Of a DNA stretch of 64,000 bases, positions 1 through 14,100 are shown piece after piece. The position numbers were made by a program, and so were the translations under genes. Position 1 is the stretch's first letter; the number at the start of each line of letters is the position of its first letter. Origin of the DNA: Aquila chrysaetos chrysaetos. Its lineage: Eukaryota; Chordata; Aves; Accipitriformes; Accipitridae. The notes below the pieces were generated by a model. The model was not told the DNA's origin, ran no database searches, and saw nothing but the letters and a program-made list of their open reading frames with translations. The stretch covers positions 11,470,001-11,534,000 of the forward strand of contig NC_044029.1 of the NCBI RefSeq assembly GCF_900496995.4, written 5' to 3'.

Positions 1-3000
1 ATAATATATTATAATATTCGTAATCCAAATAAAAAAGCTCCACTCATTCAGTCAGGAGATTCTGTACCTTTTCCAGTGAGATTCAAACTACTGAAGTTTT
101 GTCTCTTCAAATTCTGCAACCTTTGTACAAAATGTAGGAATTAAGTTTTTCAGTCTTGCAATGTAGTCATATGATTCTGCTTTTTTTCCTGCCTAGAATC
201 TTATAAATTCATCCATGTAATGAGCTCCCAAACTCATCCTATTTATTACAATCAGAAAACCACCTTTACAACGCTTTCTTTCGGTAGGTACCAACTGTGT
301 CAGTAGTATCTGCCTGCTAGCAAACAAGGATGCAAAGCACGCAGTCTGTGGTGGAGCATGGGTGTTTTCAGCAGAATTTTAAAGGAATGTTTTCCCATCC
401 CATCCCAGAACCGATGCCAGTCCTACACTTTCAGCAATAGGTCAGCAAGAGCTGCATTGCCTGGGGTCCCTATTATCCTTCTGCTGCAGTGAAACAGAAG
501 CTATCTTCAAAAGACAAAAAAAGAAGACAGAAAATTCTGTTCAAATAGATCTAAATTTAAAAGCTAACATTACAGAACTTGGTACAGCACAGACAAGAAG
601 CTGACTCGCAGATGACCTCTCTCAGTCCCAGGGTCCCCCTTATGCCAGGGCTTTTGGTACTGGTGTCAGTACAGACCATCACAGATAAACACAGGCATAG
701 GCAGAGAAATTAAAAGCAGCTGTCAAGAAGTCCAAACAGCTGGCCTGTTTCCTAAGGAATAGCAGCACTCCGGTGCATACAGACACTATTTTGCATTACT
801 GTGCTCTGAGCTTTTCCGTCTGTCTGTAAGTTTTGACTCCTGATGGGATTTTTTTTTTTTTTTTTTTTTTTTGGCATGAATAGCACTGGTGTAAATTCAG
901 GGGCAAAGAGTCAAGTTGCCAAGCAGAGACGATGCTGGTTTCACAAATACATGACAGTGAGACATGAGGTAAAGGGTTCTCAGAAAGGCCCCTGGCAAGA
1001 GCGAGGTGGGTAAGGGGTAATTCTGCTGGGGCAGTGTCCTAAGCACAAGGAGAAAATGGAAGAAGAGCTGTTACCACTAGCAGGAACAGAGAGAGGCAGC
1101 CAGCAGCAACTGGTTTGCTACCTCCCGAATGGTCCGGTGGTACACAGCAACGTGCCTGTAGGGCTTTAATCAAAGGACATGGTTATGAAATTGAGAGGAG
1201 CTCGTTCTGAGGGCTCATAAAGCTGATAAAGCTTCTGGAGCACAAACCTAGACATGTGCTGCCTATTCAAATTCCACACTACTGCATAAATTGCAAAGGT
1301 ATAAAGTTAAGGTTGAGAAAGTAAATGTAAAATCAAAATTCCCTGAGTGTCAAGGTCTAGAACAAATGTAATATATTTTAGTTTATACCTTAGCATAATT
1401 TTGCCTGCTTTGGGCATTAAACTAATGAATCCTTGTCACTGGATGTCGTGTTGAACTAGGTGACAGGCCACTTGTCTCTCTCACTTCACTGGCAGGGCTG
1501 GTGCTGGACTGAGTTTATAAAGTCAGACATCTGTATGCTTGGCTATTAAATTTACAGGCTCTTATTCCTAACTATACCCCAGAAAAACATGACAGAATGA
1601 CCTATAAAACAAAACAAACAAACAAGTTATAGCCATTCTTGTAAAGGCTGGGGTGGGGGGAGGAAATGAAAACCTGAAAAGGCAAAGAGACTTTCCCTTA
1701 GAGACAAGCTTCAGCTGCCAACGCAGGAAAACCCTGTGGTATGGCTCTGCAGTTTCAGATTTCACCTAAATGTAGAAAAGAAGCGAGCTTATTTCTCAGC
1801 TCTTATGTCAGCTAAACTCTCCACTGGACTGCAAAACTCACAGTACAGAGCTACAGACAGAAAGAACTGTGTGTCTGCTGGAGTGGTTCAGGTAGTTCTC
1901 CGCTCAGATTCAGTCTCTGGTGTCCTGCATGGGTTTTCCCATGTTTCCCTCGGTTGTTGCGGAGTCTGCCTGAGAGCAGAGTGCTGAGGTTCTACGCAAT
2001 AATCCCCAGAACCCATTTCTAAATGGGGTATGGAAATAGTGATTTCTTGGAAGGACGGCATTTCTGTCATTCATGTGTCACATCTAGTAGAACAATGCTT
2101 CCATTGATTTATAGCAACAAAGCCACTGCTTTTTCAGAGCATGACATTTACTATTATCTCTTTGCAAAGCACGACAATCTCAGGGCAACGGAAAGAAGAC
2201 TTGGATATCGATTAAAACAAACTTGATTCATTAAAAATACTGCTGACATTTCCACTGATCTGTGGTATTCTTTTCCTTCACATTAAACAATGTAGTCATT
2301 TAAAGCTCTTAAGGTCACTGTTCTATAAACGCGCTGTGTTTAAGGTACATGCCATTTACCCGTTCCTTGGCCTAAAGAAAAAAAGAGAAAAAGAGAAAGA
2401 AAGGAAAAAAAGAAAAAAGGGAAGAGGAAGCAAATAGGGGTTGGATGCCACAACTTGCATTGCTTCCCCTGCTCCAGAACTGAGCTTCCCTCCGAGGAGA
2501 AGGAGAAAAAGATTTACTGGTTAGACACAAGCAGGTACTTCACATGCAGACTCCCTCATTAAGTAAAGTAATGGCAAGACTTCACGCTGTTAGGACTACT
2601 TGTTTATTCATCCCTGATGTGACTTTAAAATTGCCATTACAGAAGAAGGTCCAGCAAAGCACAGCCAAGACCCACACACTTTGGAACAAAACCTTAAGGC
2701 AGAGCTCCCATAAGTCCAGCTCCTAGGACCCACCAGCAGCCTCATCCACCACCAGTTCAGCTCTCCAGCAGCACACAGCTGCACCCTGTTCCCTGCCTAA
2801 AGTAAGATTTAAGATTTTTATGATTTAACAGCACAGTTCCTACAATTTCGGTACACAGCATTTAATTCACTGTTTGTTTTACAATGAAAGGGGGAGAACA
2901 TACTTCTAGAAAATTTCCCATATCCAGTAGGGTTATTGCCTCAGGAAATGTTAGTAACAGCCCAAATGTGGCAACCTTTGCCATGAGCATTACTCACGTT

Positions 3001-6000
3001 TTAAAATGCCAAGGCTGTATCATTTGTTTGACTTCACTTCTAACGGAGCGATGGTATTCTCTCCCCAGAGGAAGACAAATACCTGTATGACGCAGAGGTC
3101 CTGGAGAGAGAGAAGCCAGTCTCTCCCTAGGGACGCTGCCTTATAGCTCACAAGCCTTCTTTCACAAAGGGCTGAAAGGCAGTATATGCTTGTAACTCTC
3201 TAAAGGAAACATAATCTCTGGAAATTTTTGTCTCTGCAAAAATCAATAGTTAAGGATTCAGTTGTCTGTAGACAAATTTTATCATTTTATCACTCCAGAA
3301 GTCTATCTCAACTTTTTTTCTTTTTAATACAGGTTTTTCTTTCATATAGGCTTTAATGTTTGTATCACTGAGACAACAGTGGCTTAGTCTCAACACATAT
3401 ACCTGTGGTTGTGTTAAGACACAACCTTTGTTTGCCCTTGAGCCTTCATCTGACTTCGTGGGGACAACTGGATATTCTAAAGCCTTGCAGAAGAACCCAT
3501 CTGTTTTTGAAGGTCACGGAATAGTTATTGAAATCTCCGGCTTTTTCATTTGTCTGTATATTGACTGATGTAAATCTCCTGAATACCGAGACAAAATGCT
3601 CTCAAAGAGGCCTTAACTAGGTGAGAATGAAGTAAGTCCCGTCTTGATCATTCTCCAAACAAGAGGCCAGATTCTAATTTCCTCTTAAGCCTTTGCTAAA
3701 TAATAAAGTCTGAAAGACCAGGAGCATTATTTTTACGCTGTGATGGGCTGATAAAAGGCTAGAATCAGAAAGAAAAGAGAAAATCTAACCAAGATGGAAT
3801 TTGCTCTGATGACACCAAATGATGTTTGCCTTTTGATAAGTATATGTGATCTTCATTTGCTTGTTGATCAAACCCTCCTGTGTCCAAGTGTGTATTTTGG
3901 AAGCAGAACCAGTACAACTCACCAGTTGCTAAACTTTAACATGCAGCCCAGGATATTTCTAAGTATGTGCATCGCCTCTCTCACAAATGTCTGATGAATC
4001 GGCACTGTGTAAACTCCTGTGAGCAATCTCAGAATTTATAGCATCTAAATGGAAGGAGAATTGCTGCACAAAAGGTTTAGCAGACAAATTGGTCTATTTT
4101 TCCATACAGAAAGCACCCTTTGAAACAGTTATGCACAAACTACCTGAGAAACACACTGGCACTGAAGAAAGTAGCATAGAACTTTTGAGGGGATTATTTT
4201 TTGTTATTATCATTATTGAAAGCATCCCCTAACTACTCTACTCCCAATTCTTCCAGTAATAAAGTCTGCCCTAACATCACTTACCAGTGATTTTTGGTAT
4301 AATCCCACTGTTGCAGCCAAATAATATGGCATGTTAATGCCCATAGTTACCATCCAAGTATGAATTCAAAGCATTTATGTCCACACAGATTTGATAATAC
4401 TGATGTTGCACATTTGAATGACCTGGAAAATAACTAAATAAATGGAAAAGTATCTATCTTGGTGAATTACTTCTGAAATAGAGATTTGATCCTCCTATGG
4501 GCATTTTAGACTGTCTGCAAGAATACAAGAAATATAAAAGATTTTCCCAGCTGCGTTACAGTTGAAACTGGGAATGGAATTGGAATGACTTTGGAAATCT
4601 CAGAGTACTCAAAGTAATTCTTTATCCACAAGACTTTTCTTAGCATACTTCTCCAAGTCTGTGCCCAGACTTCCCTCTTCCCGTTTTGCACATGGATTAG
4701 GACTTACTGCTGTAAGATACTAGACCTAGATCAAACGTGAGGTGAAGAGGTACCACAATTCCCAGAAGACAGCACATTTTTCCTTCCTTTAAGAAGAAAA
4801 ATTTATCCACTCTAAGGAAACTCAAGATCTGACCATTTGGTTTTAGGGTTGTATGGGGTTTTATTTTATATTTATCTCTTTCCTATGGTATGATATTTCA
4901 AAACACATTCATTAGGTAAGAATTTGCTGATATTTCTAGATATACTTAGCAACTGAAGAAACATCAGAGGAAAGAAGAGTTACTCAATGTAAATGGAAAT
5001 GTAAATGGAATATTGGCCTATTGCTAGAGAAAAAAGTCACATTTTCAAATGCTTAAACATATAGCTGTATAGTCATACTAAATTTCTAGAAGTGAAAGCT
5101 TCACATATCTTGAAGCAGGACAATTAATTTCAGTCAAGAAGTATGTATGACCTTACATTCCTAAAAAATATCTAAGAAGGAAACAAACCTTCTTCTGCAG
5201 AGCTCAGGAAAGGAATCAGTTTGGTTTCTGAAGCTTTTTCAAGCTGGAAATGTGTGACTACTGAATTTTGCAGAATCAGATAAAATAAGTATTGACTTAT
5301 AGACAAAGGAAAAAAAAACAATAAAAATTTAGTCTTGCAGCAACTCCAGTTATGAAGATATCTGTCTGGATGATTCAGTTATTTATGCACAAACAACATC
5401 CTTCCTTCACTTTCTTGCTGCCATGCATCTCCAGCTGTGTCAAAACTACAAATTAAGATGCTTGCTCTTCAGCCAAGAAACCTGCCTTTCCTCTGAAGCA
5501 CTACATCAGTAGATGATATACCCTGGCAAATACAAATTCCATAAAGAACTGCCAGCTACCAAAGATACTGATGAGAGCCATAGGCATTTATATACAGACC
5601 CGTTAAAAAGCTGTAATGATAGAAAAGACACAAAGATTCTGCAGAACCATATTTTGTGAATAAAAGAGCTGGTTTATTGCCAGCATGTTGTCCCCTGAAA
5701 CACAGTTCAGTTTTGAATGTGTTGGTGTAAGAAGGTAATCTATCTGCAAACCAGACTGGGGTAACATTGTAAGGAAGAAGGCCGGTGTGGACTTCTGAAA
5801 ATGTCACAGAGTACAGCAACAAGATCATGTTGGTCGTGGCTGCTAGCTGAGTTGCAAAGTCATGGAGATACAGTTAGTTCACTCATGCTTCTTTGTCACC
5901 TTAAAACTACTTTGATCTTAGTGTTCTCATATATACTAGGTACCACATTTTCTTTGCAACCTTCTGGTTCATCAAATAGATAATAGCAAATAGGATTTGC

Positions 6001-9000
6001 GATGCTAATTCTTATACTTGCTTGTTATCTTATTTCTTTCAGAACATTGCTGGACGAGACAGTAACCTCTTAAGCCCGGGACCTCAATAATTTTTCTACT
6101 AGAAACATGCAGAGTAGAAGTCTGTGAGGTTAATGATGAGGAAAATGGGTGGCAGGAAGGATGACTATGATGTGAAGTATATATGTCGATTATTGAGATA
6201 AATAATGGAGATAGCAGGTGGCATCAGTGAAAATGAGAAGAGATTCTGGACAAATCTTCCTGAATGTTAAACTGAGGTTAATTATGTACAGTCTAATTCT
6301 GCCCTGTCCCCCAGTAAGCTTTATGAAATTAAACAATCTGTCAAATGTGGTGTCCTCCCTATCACTTCATTATTATACTGTTTTTAAAGGTATGCTATCT
6401 GCATTCACTAAAACCATGGAGCACTGTGTATCTCATGGCAGAAGGAGCAACTCTATTTTAGTGACATACCAGTCATGGAAAGTGCCTTTGAGGTTATGAT
6501 GGCTTTAGACTGGCTGCTGTTGATTCATTAATGCCTGTCAGAAGGGCAAATGATCGACTCGTGTACCATAACGGTGGGAGGACCTTGCTCTGCAGGTCAT
6601 TATCCAAGCAATTGGCCTTGACTTCCTTGATGCTGTGAAAGAGGCTGATCTTTTAAGTCCAGTTTGTCCTGGCCAAACAATCCTATTCAGCCAAAAGCTT
6701 TCATTAATACAAGGTCTGTGTTAAAGCATTCAAAAACCAGGAAAAAAGGCAAGTGGGTAATACAAACACAATTAATATGCAGTGCTCTGAAATTTAAATT
6801 CTGTTCAGCCTAGCCTTACTAGAAAGGCAAATAACAGAGGTGCTATCATTACTACTGATCGGCTTAATACACCCAGGAATTGTGCAGATAGAAATTAGCG
6901 TCTGTTTTTCATGCCTATCTAGACCTTTTCATGTCCTCCCTGTTCTTTTGTTTCCTTCAGTTGCTGTTTCTTATCTCTACAGTTTTAGGTCCTTTGCTTC
7001 AGGGACTCTCTTTTATGGCATATCCCTCCAGTACAGTGGGGCCCTGACCTAGTTAAGGTGGTAAGAGCTAATGTGTGCAAATAAGCAATAAGAGACTGTT
7101 TTTCATTTGTAGCAAATAATAAAACTTTGTTATGCATGAGACACTTCCCTCTATTTCAACATCTTCCAGTACGAGTTTTACTAATAAGCAAAATTAATGC
7201 CACTGAACAAAGACAAAGACAAGAGAAAAATAAACTAACGGACTAGGGAATAACAGAGAAAGCAAAAGTTGAAAATGATAAAAAGGTTGCTCCCACTACA
7301 ACAAATGACATGGAGCTCGTTAATGCCAGTGTTAAATACAGCAGGATCCATTTACAGTGAACTCTGAAGATTCAGTGAGACCTCATAGACCTAATACTCA
7401 GGCTGTGTGAGTTTGTGAAGCTCAGTGGTGGTCAACGAAATCATAGCAATTTACACAGCAGAAGGATCTGGCTCTGTCATGACTGCATTATCTCTTAGGA
7501 GGCAGCATCAATTAAAACTTAATACAACTATCATCCATTTAATCTCTCGAAGGACTTATACAGAACACTTCTACAAGTGTAGGGAACATAATAAGACCTT
7601 TTGTCTCTCATTCACTTTTTTCCTGCTGTTCTAGGGGGAAAATGCTGCTTTTTGGTTTGTTCCAAATATGGGACTCTGGTAGGGGCGACAAATAGGTTAA
7701 GTCAAAGAATATCAACTAGAATATCATTAGTCATTCAGGTTATTAGAAGAGATTACTTGAAAAATAAGAGGGATGACCTTGAGGAAGATGTTCCCGGGGT
7801 CTGTGCCATGAACGTGCAGAACCCGTTATCCATGTGGAATGGGCATTTCAGTAGGTACAGTCAACGTGCAAGTGAAATTACAAACAGTTTCACTAACTAA
7901 AACTCTTCCAAAGAGGCTGTTATAGTAAAAGAGAAATACCTGCCCCTGAGTAGTGGCTTGCTTAAAGGGTCCCTGGCCTGAAAAACACATACCTGCAGCA
8001 GTCCCCATTGCCTCCCTGCTGACCAGGCTTGGCTTCTCCCTGGTTCAGAGCGGGCTTTGCCCATTTCCCAGGCAGCCGCTTCCATCTGCGGAAGCAGGGA
8101 GCTGGTAAAAGTTCCCTTTGACAGAAAAATAGGGTACGAAACCCAAAGTCAGACAAGGAATGAAAGAAGCCAGTCTCTCATACAGGAGCACTGCTGGCAA
8201 TGCCAAGGACAACCCTCAGATCCTCCTTCGTGCAATTACAACTCCTTAAAGCTCTTCAGCATGGGATGAACTGTGAGCTCATGCAGTTCTGCATTAGACA
8301 CCTATAGGGTTCCTCTCGCTCCTTGTCTGCAAGAGAGGTCAAGGGAAAGAGCTGGTCAGGAGAAGCCTAATGAAGGAAGAGCAAGGGAGAGGGAAAACCA
8401 ATAATTGTTAGACAGGAAAGGAAGAGATAATCCAAGAATGCAGAGAGAAGATATACGGGCACCCTAAAGCCAGAGAGACAGGAACTTAGTATTAAGGAGT
8501 TACTAGCATGTCAAATAATACCATAAAATAAATATTAATTGTATAGACACTGAGCATTTACACTGGTGAGGTCTGTCTCCTGGTGAGGTTTAACACAATT
8601 CCCTGCCATGGAGCTTTCTCTGGCTCACTGTTCCAAGTGAGATTTGTCTCCTCCTGGCTTAGATGTTTCAATTCCAGGCACCTGAGTTACTCATCCCAAG
8701 CTCCCTTTCCAGTCAAGAAAGAAAAATAGATGTTTCCAAAGAGCAATTCATTTGACCTACATTAGATGTCTGTCTTTGGATGAGATGAATCGTGCTCTAG
8801 AAAAACCTGTTTCTATAAAGTGAGCCAACAGTAGCTAGCTTAATGTTAGACATCAGAACTTTTATGACCTATCATTGAAAGAAAGTTACTTTGGCTGGTT
8901 TTCTACATTAGGATGAAGCAAATGCCTTCCATTTTCAGAAAAATATACTCAAAGACGAAGGTGAGATCCTTTGCCCTACTAAATCCCTAACTCTTTAGTC

Positions 9001-11042
9001 TACAAACCATGTTAAGAAGCCACTGACCGTGATCTACCACATGTCATTTTATAAAAAGGGTTCTCAGGCGACCTTATGTAACCAGACAAGGGAAGATCAA
9101 GCTGGTATGCATTATATGAGGACTCGGGATTTGACCTTGAGTCAAGAGGACAAAAATCTCACGTATACCCTGACCAGCTGAATCCAGACTGTGGTCCCAG
9201 CGCTTTGCTGCGGTGAAGGCGGTGCTGCCCTAATGCACTTTCAGGGATGGATCAGGAGCCCAGTAAGACCTGGCACCCTCAGCATCCTGTCAGGGTACCA
9301 AGTTACAGTACCAGACTTTGTCATAACTACAAAAAGTGACAATTTTGCCTCACCCCGTGGTCTTCTAAATTGTTCTGCTCAGCAAACTAAGCACTGCTTG
9401 CATTTAGACAAGCTTGTTGGAAAATTGGTAGAGATTTACTCTGGCATTTGGACCAGCTGATTAAAATAGTCTTACAAGAGATACTGGACTGCCCCTCTCC
9501 AATGTGTCGTGGAGTTATTAGGAGGCTGTTGCAAAGAAAGAGCTGCAAGTTTTTTTGTTCTTTAATTTCATGTCTCAACTTGGCAAACACACCGTATGGC
9601 CTGTCCTCCTCCACACTACATGCTTCCTATAAAACCTCTCAGTGAGTCTGGGGGAAGAAGGTAGACTGTACTCCTCCATCACAATTATAAGTAGCAGCAG
9701 ACCAGTGAGAAGAAGAAAAAACACTTTAGTTCCTTACTTGCTTGCATAGTCCCCAAGTCTAGAAGAAAACTGCTTCACTACTTCTTCCCTTCCCTGCATT
9801 CTTAATAGAGAAATCCCATCTTAATAAGTATAACAAAGACAAATTAATGAACCCTTCTCTTCCAGAAGAAAGTAAGTACATCTCTAGCACAACTGCTTGT
9901 GCTAGATACTAGAAAAAAGACATCTTCTCAGGAAAACAAATTTCTAACTCCCAATAGCATGCACAGCAGTAAAGACAGAATGCTGGAAATTTCCTATTAT
10001 TTTGTCTGTAACCCTTGTAAAATGGACAATCTCCCTGCCCTAATAAGCACCAGACAATCTTCAGAAACTGTGTAGCAGTATCATTTGGCTGGAACACAGT
10101 AATTATCTAACGAAGTGGCTGCCAACACAGGAGAAAAGAGAACCCTCTTGAAAACCTGTTATTTGCTGTGGGAGTCGGGAACTTCTGTCTTAATACACAT
10201 CTTCTTTCTTTAAAGACTTCCAGCTATTTTTTTTTTTTCCTCTATGCACATTAAGACTTTCTTCACTACCTTCTGCACATATATTTATATCTACCGGAGA
10301 TGGATGGTAGCTGCAGCCCTACAGTGCTGACAATGGCAATTACAGTCTTAGCCACAGAGCGCAAGATCTCATTTAGCCCATAATGCACCCCAGAGCCTGG
10401 GACCGAAACTCCGTGCCTCCGGGTGTGTAATGACTGCTGAGCTCCAATATCTACAGATTACACAAGCCATGTGGGACTCGGATATGAGAAGTAGTTTTTA
10501 CTTCTTCCCGCGGGTGTGGGGAGAGCAGGGGCAGCACCAGGGAGCCAGGGTCCCGCTCCGGCTGGCACACACCAGCCCGGTCTCCTGGCACGGGCGGACC
10601 GAGGACACCCCGACTTCAGGGGCCAAATACAAATCAGAAACAGCAAAGCAGGCTCCGATCCCCCAAATCCCCACTCTTTTTTTCCTCTGTTCTAGTATTT
10701 GGAGCACCTTGGGGCCAGCTATACTTTCTGTAGGCTCAGACAGAATTGCAGGGGTATTTGAGTTTAGAAAATAATAAATACATTTGACTGAACCATGTAT
10801 TCCACAAGCTCCTTACACAGAATTTAAGAGTAGTCTGTCTTATTCCATCTCTTTTTGCTTCCCTGATGAGAAATTAATTTTATAAAAATAAGTTCTCACA
10901 TCACCTAAGAAACACTCGATTATTTCACCTTTTTTTGTGAAATACTTCCTGTTCAAATTACAGAAGAATGTTCCTTTTTAACTAAGCATCAGAAGACTGT
11001 AATATTAGGCAAACTGAAGGTTAGAAACTGTCAGAAAACAGG
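1..11042. other. Intergenic DNA, nothing recognised
   Basis: AT-rich, stop-dense sequence with only short reading frames, none recognisable. Apart from the 24-nt T run at 849 and purine-rich patches (for example 2380-2430), no repeat family, RNA gene or promoter was identified. A GC-richer segment at about 10500-10630 carries several overlapping short frames but no protein similarity I recognise. Confidence 0.6.
849..872. repeat. Poly-T tract (24 nt)
   Basis: Uninterrupted T run on the plus strand, with no retroelement body recognised next to it. Confidence 0.9.
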
Positions 11043-11082
11043 TCATTCGTAATAACCTTTAATATGGAGCTGCGCTGTGCAC

Positions 11083-11174
11083 AGACTACAGTTCCCAACA
11101 TTCAACTTCACGTCTTGCAAGCTGTCTTCTGCCCTGCAGCACTGTGAAGCACTGCAGAGTGGGACTTGTAGTCT
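11083..11174. repeat. Inverted pair of ACTACA..TCCCA motifs (92 bp)
   Basis: The left end agactacagttccca and the reverse complement of the right end, agactacaagtccca, match at 13 of 15 positions, including 8 perfect terminal bases. Each arm resembles the ZNF143/THAP11 (SBS) motif ACTACAnnTCCCA. Between them lies a further small hairpin, ctgcagcact..agcactgcag. It may be a MITE-like remnant with terminal inverted repeats, or a paired ZNF143 site; the sequence alone does not decide. Confidence 0.5.
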
Positions 11175-14100
11175 ATAAATGGCACAAAATGAGAGTAATT
11201 GTTGTTGGATTAATCTTTTAAGATGAATATTAGCGCCATTTGTACCAGAGGCAGTATTCAACCTTCTTCCACCCCAAATTTTACAGTAGACAATATTCTC
11301 TCAGCTAGAAACTTGTCTAAATCTTTTCCTGCTCAATGCAGCTGCTCAGCAGTTTCTAATATTTATTTTTCTAATTGGAGACAAGCCTAGTGGAAAAGAC
11401 TAAGTCTTTGTTGCAACATTTTTTGCTGGTAAGCCTGTTCTTTAATACAGCAAGATGCTCTCTGTGTGGAAAAGATCATCAACAGAAGGAAAGCAGTTTG
11501 ATTTGAAACTCATATTTAAAAATATCACAAATCCCAGTGACTTAGTTTTTATTGGAATCTGAATCCGCATTCAGTAATTCAAGCTAAAATTCATTTCTGT
11601 GTTGTGTACGACTCCTTTTCCTCAGATAAGAGCCTAAGCCATAAGCTTCAAACAGGAACATTTGAAGAGACTCTTTCATAAACCTTGATTTCAGTGAAAC
11701 TAGCTGGCATTAGTCATGGCACGAAAAACAGCCAGTGTGCTGAGCTGCCTTGGCTTTACAAAAAGTCAGGAAAAGATGAAGTTCAGCACAAGCCCACTCT
11801 GGCAAACAACAAGTATCTTTTTTCTTTTTTTCTTAAATGAAAATGAACAGTTGTGACTAGTAGCAGGTCCCCATCTAAGACTAGATCACTCTATAAAGAA
11901 GTCATATGAGATGGATGTTTCTTGAACTTGGCTACTTTTATAATAAGGTAAATACAGCTCTGAACTACATGATTTCTAGAGGCTGTTTTCCAGCTGGGTC
12001 TGTTTTCACACAAGCACTTCTTTGTCTCCACAGACCTTCATCTGTCCACGAGCCAAGGTGGCCCCAGCAGCAGTGTCCCCTCTTGTCACAGGGAAGGTCG
12101 TCAGTCTACCTTTTTTTTTTTCCCCTTCCTGAACAGCTGATGAATAAACTGGTTTAATCACCAGAAGAGCAAAAATTAGGGGCCAGCACAATGAGCCACT
12201 CCCCATGCATAGCCAGACCCAGTTCCTGCTACAGTTTTCTCTTTGCAGTTGTCGCAAATATTATTCCCCAGCTACTTGCAAAGCCAGCAGTAAGACTTGA
12301 AGTTAGCAGTCTGGATTATTTAAAGGTGATCCTTATGACTGAATTAAAAGCAAGTAAATTCCCTCCCTGCTTGAGGAGTATTGCTGAGAGTCTTTTCCGA
12401 CTCGATATGCATCTCCAAACCGTGGCGCAACACCAAGTAGCCCTAGCCCATCATTTCAAGGAGCTTCCTAATGGACCTCCTTATCTGGCTGCTGTAGAAA
12501 ATCCCTTTCCTGCTTTCCGGCCTGAAAGCCTTTCTCAGCTTACAGAAGGACCACAGTCTCACGAAGAGGGGATCCTTGCCATCATCTACTGACTTCTCTG
12601 AAGATGCCTTTCTAAGGCACTGGCCCCAGTCATTGCAAGGAGCGGTCCCCTCTTAAGGAAGGCAGCCCCTGATAATGCAGCAAAGCAAACATCACCTCGG
12701 GTCACCAAGCCCAACCGCTCCCCGCTGGGACTTGCCTGTACAGGGGCCCAGGAGTCCGGGAAGGGTCCCCCATGGCAGCAGCTCTCCCTGTCTGTCCCTC
12801 ATTGCCCCCTTCGAGCTCTGCCTCGTTCTTGTTTCCCAAGTGAGGAGAAGACCAGCCTGCTGTGAGCCAGGACCTGGTCACAAATTCCAAAGCTTTACCA
12901 GTGCCTAAAGCCAGGTCTGTGGAGGGCCAGAGCTACCCAATGATTAATGGTGCCATCGCATGGAGCTTGGCCGTGAAGTGCTCCCCAGGGCTGGTGGCTT
13001 CCCAAAACTTGTGGCTGCTCTGTGGAGTCATGTTTGAGCTCTGCAGCTCACTCTACAAGCAAAGGCTCCCAGAAGCATCGGCCAGAAGCTTTGCTCCACT
13101 GAACATTTCAAGATTAGCCTAGCAGTCTATAAACGTAGACCGAGTGACACCAGAGCTGATAGCTGGCTTTTTGATAAATACTTGACAAAATATGCCACTT
13201 GCACAAAATGCTCAGAAAAGACCATATCCTTGAACAAATAAAAATCTTCCTAATTTCCTAGTTTTGACTCATTTAATTGGGAAAAGCATGGCAGTCATTT
13301 CATGGAGATCGCACAGAACCTATTCCTCTTTTGAGGCATTTTTTCACCCATTTAAAAAGCAGGAATGTTTTCAGTTTTCATAACAGGGATTGAACAGATG
13401 GGTGGGCAGAAGGTGGGTATAAAATAGTGCTGCAGGAAACAGCCAGGGAAGCAGCTTGCTCCCATCCATCCCTGCTTGTTTGTTAGAGGAAAGATGCTAT
13501 TTGAGGTGTGGACTATAACGGGGCAGTGCCTCAAAAGCATAAGGCCTAATCTCATCGTGGTAGCTTTGCTCAATAGCACCCACTGACTTCAGTGGGAACG
13601 GGGCCACACTCAACGAACAGCACGATTTAAATGCTGCCTGATATAAAAAGGGCATTTTGTGCAACTGTTCTGCCTTCCATGCCACCTGGCACGCTGTAGG
13701 AGACTGCACAGGAAAAAAAAATGGTTTTTACATAATGCCTTTATATGAAGAGCAGTACATATAGCTTCAGGATGCTGAAAGCTGCAGGACATAAAGAGAG
13801 GGGCAGGCCCTCTTAGAAAGGCAAAAAATTGGTACCAAACCCAAGGGTTTACCACTTGGCTGACCTTTTCTAGCACCGACGCAGACTTGCTGTCTGCCAA
13901 CAGTCTTATTCAATTGTGAGCCTCCGGCAAAGGCCGTCCTCTCAGACACCAGCTTCGTTCCTCCTTTCCCTTTCAGGTTCACTGCTGGCGGGTGTGTTCT
14001 TGGTGGGACCACATCTCCCCTGGCATTTGATTGCTCCCACCTGCATCTTTGGTGAAGATCTGTGCTTATCAGCTGCTTTGTCCTTCCCAATTTCCTCACC

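Noticed and set aside
12191..12592. 133-codon plus-strand ORF
   Set aside because: There is no recognisable protein family, promoter, splice partner or poly(A) signal. Its length is within what chance gives in 64 kb over six frames. A protein search with a conserved hit would change this.
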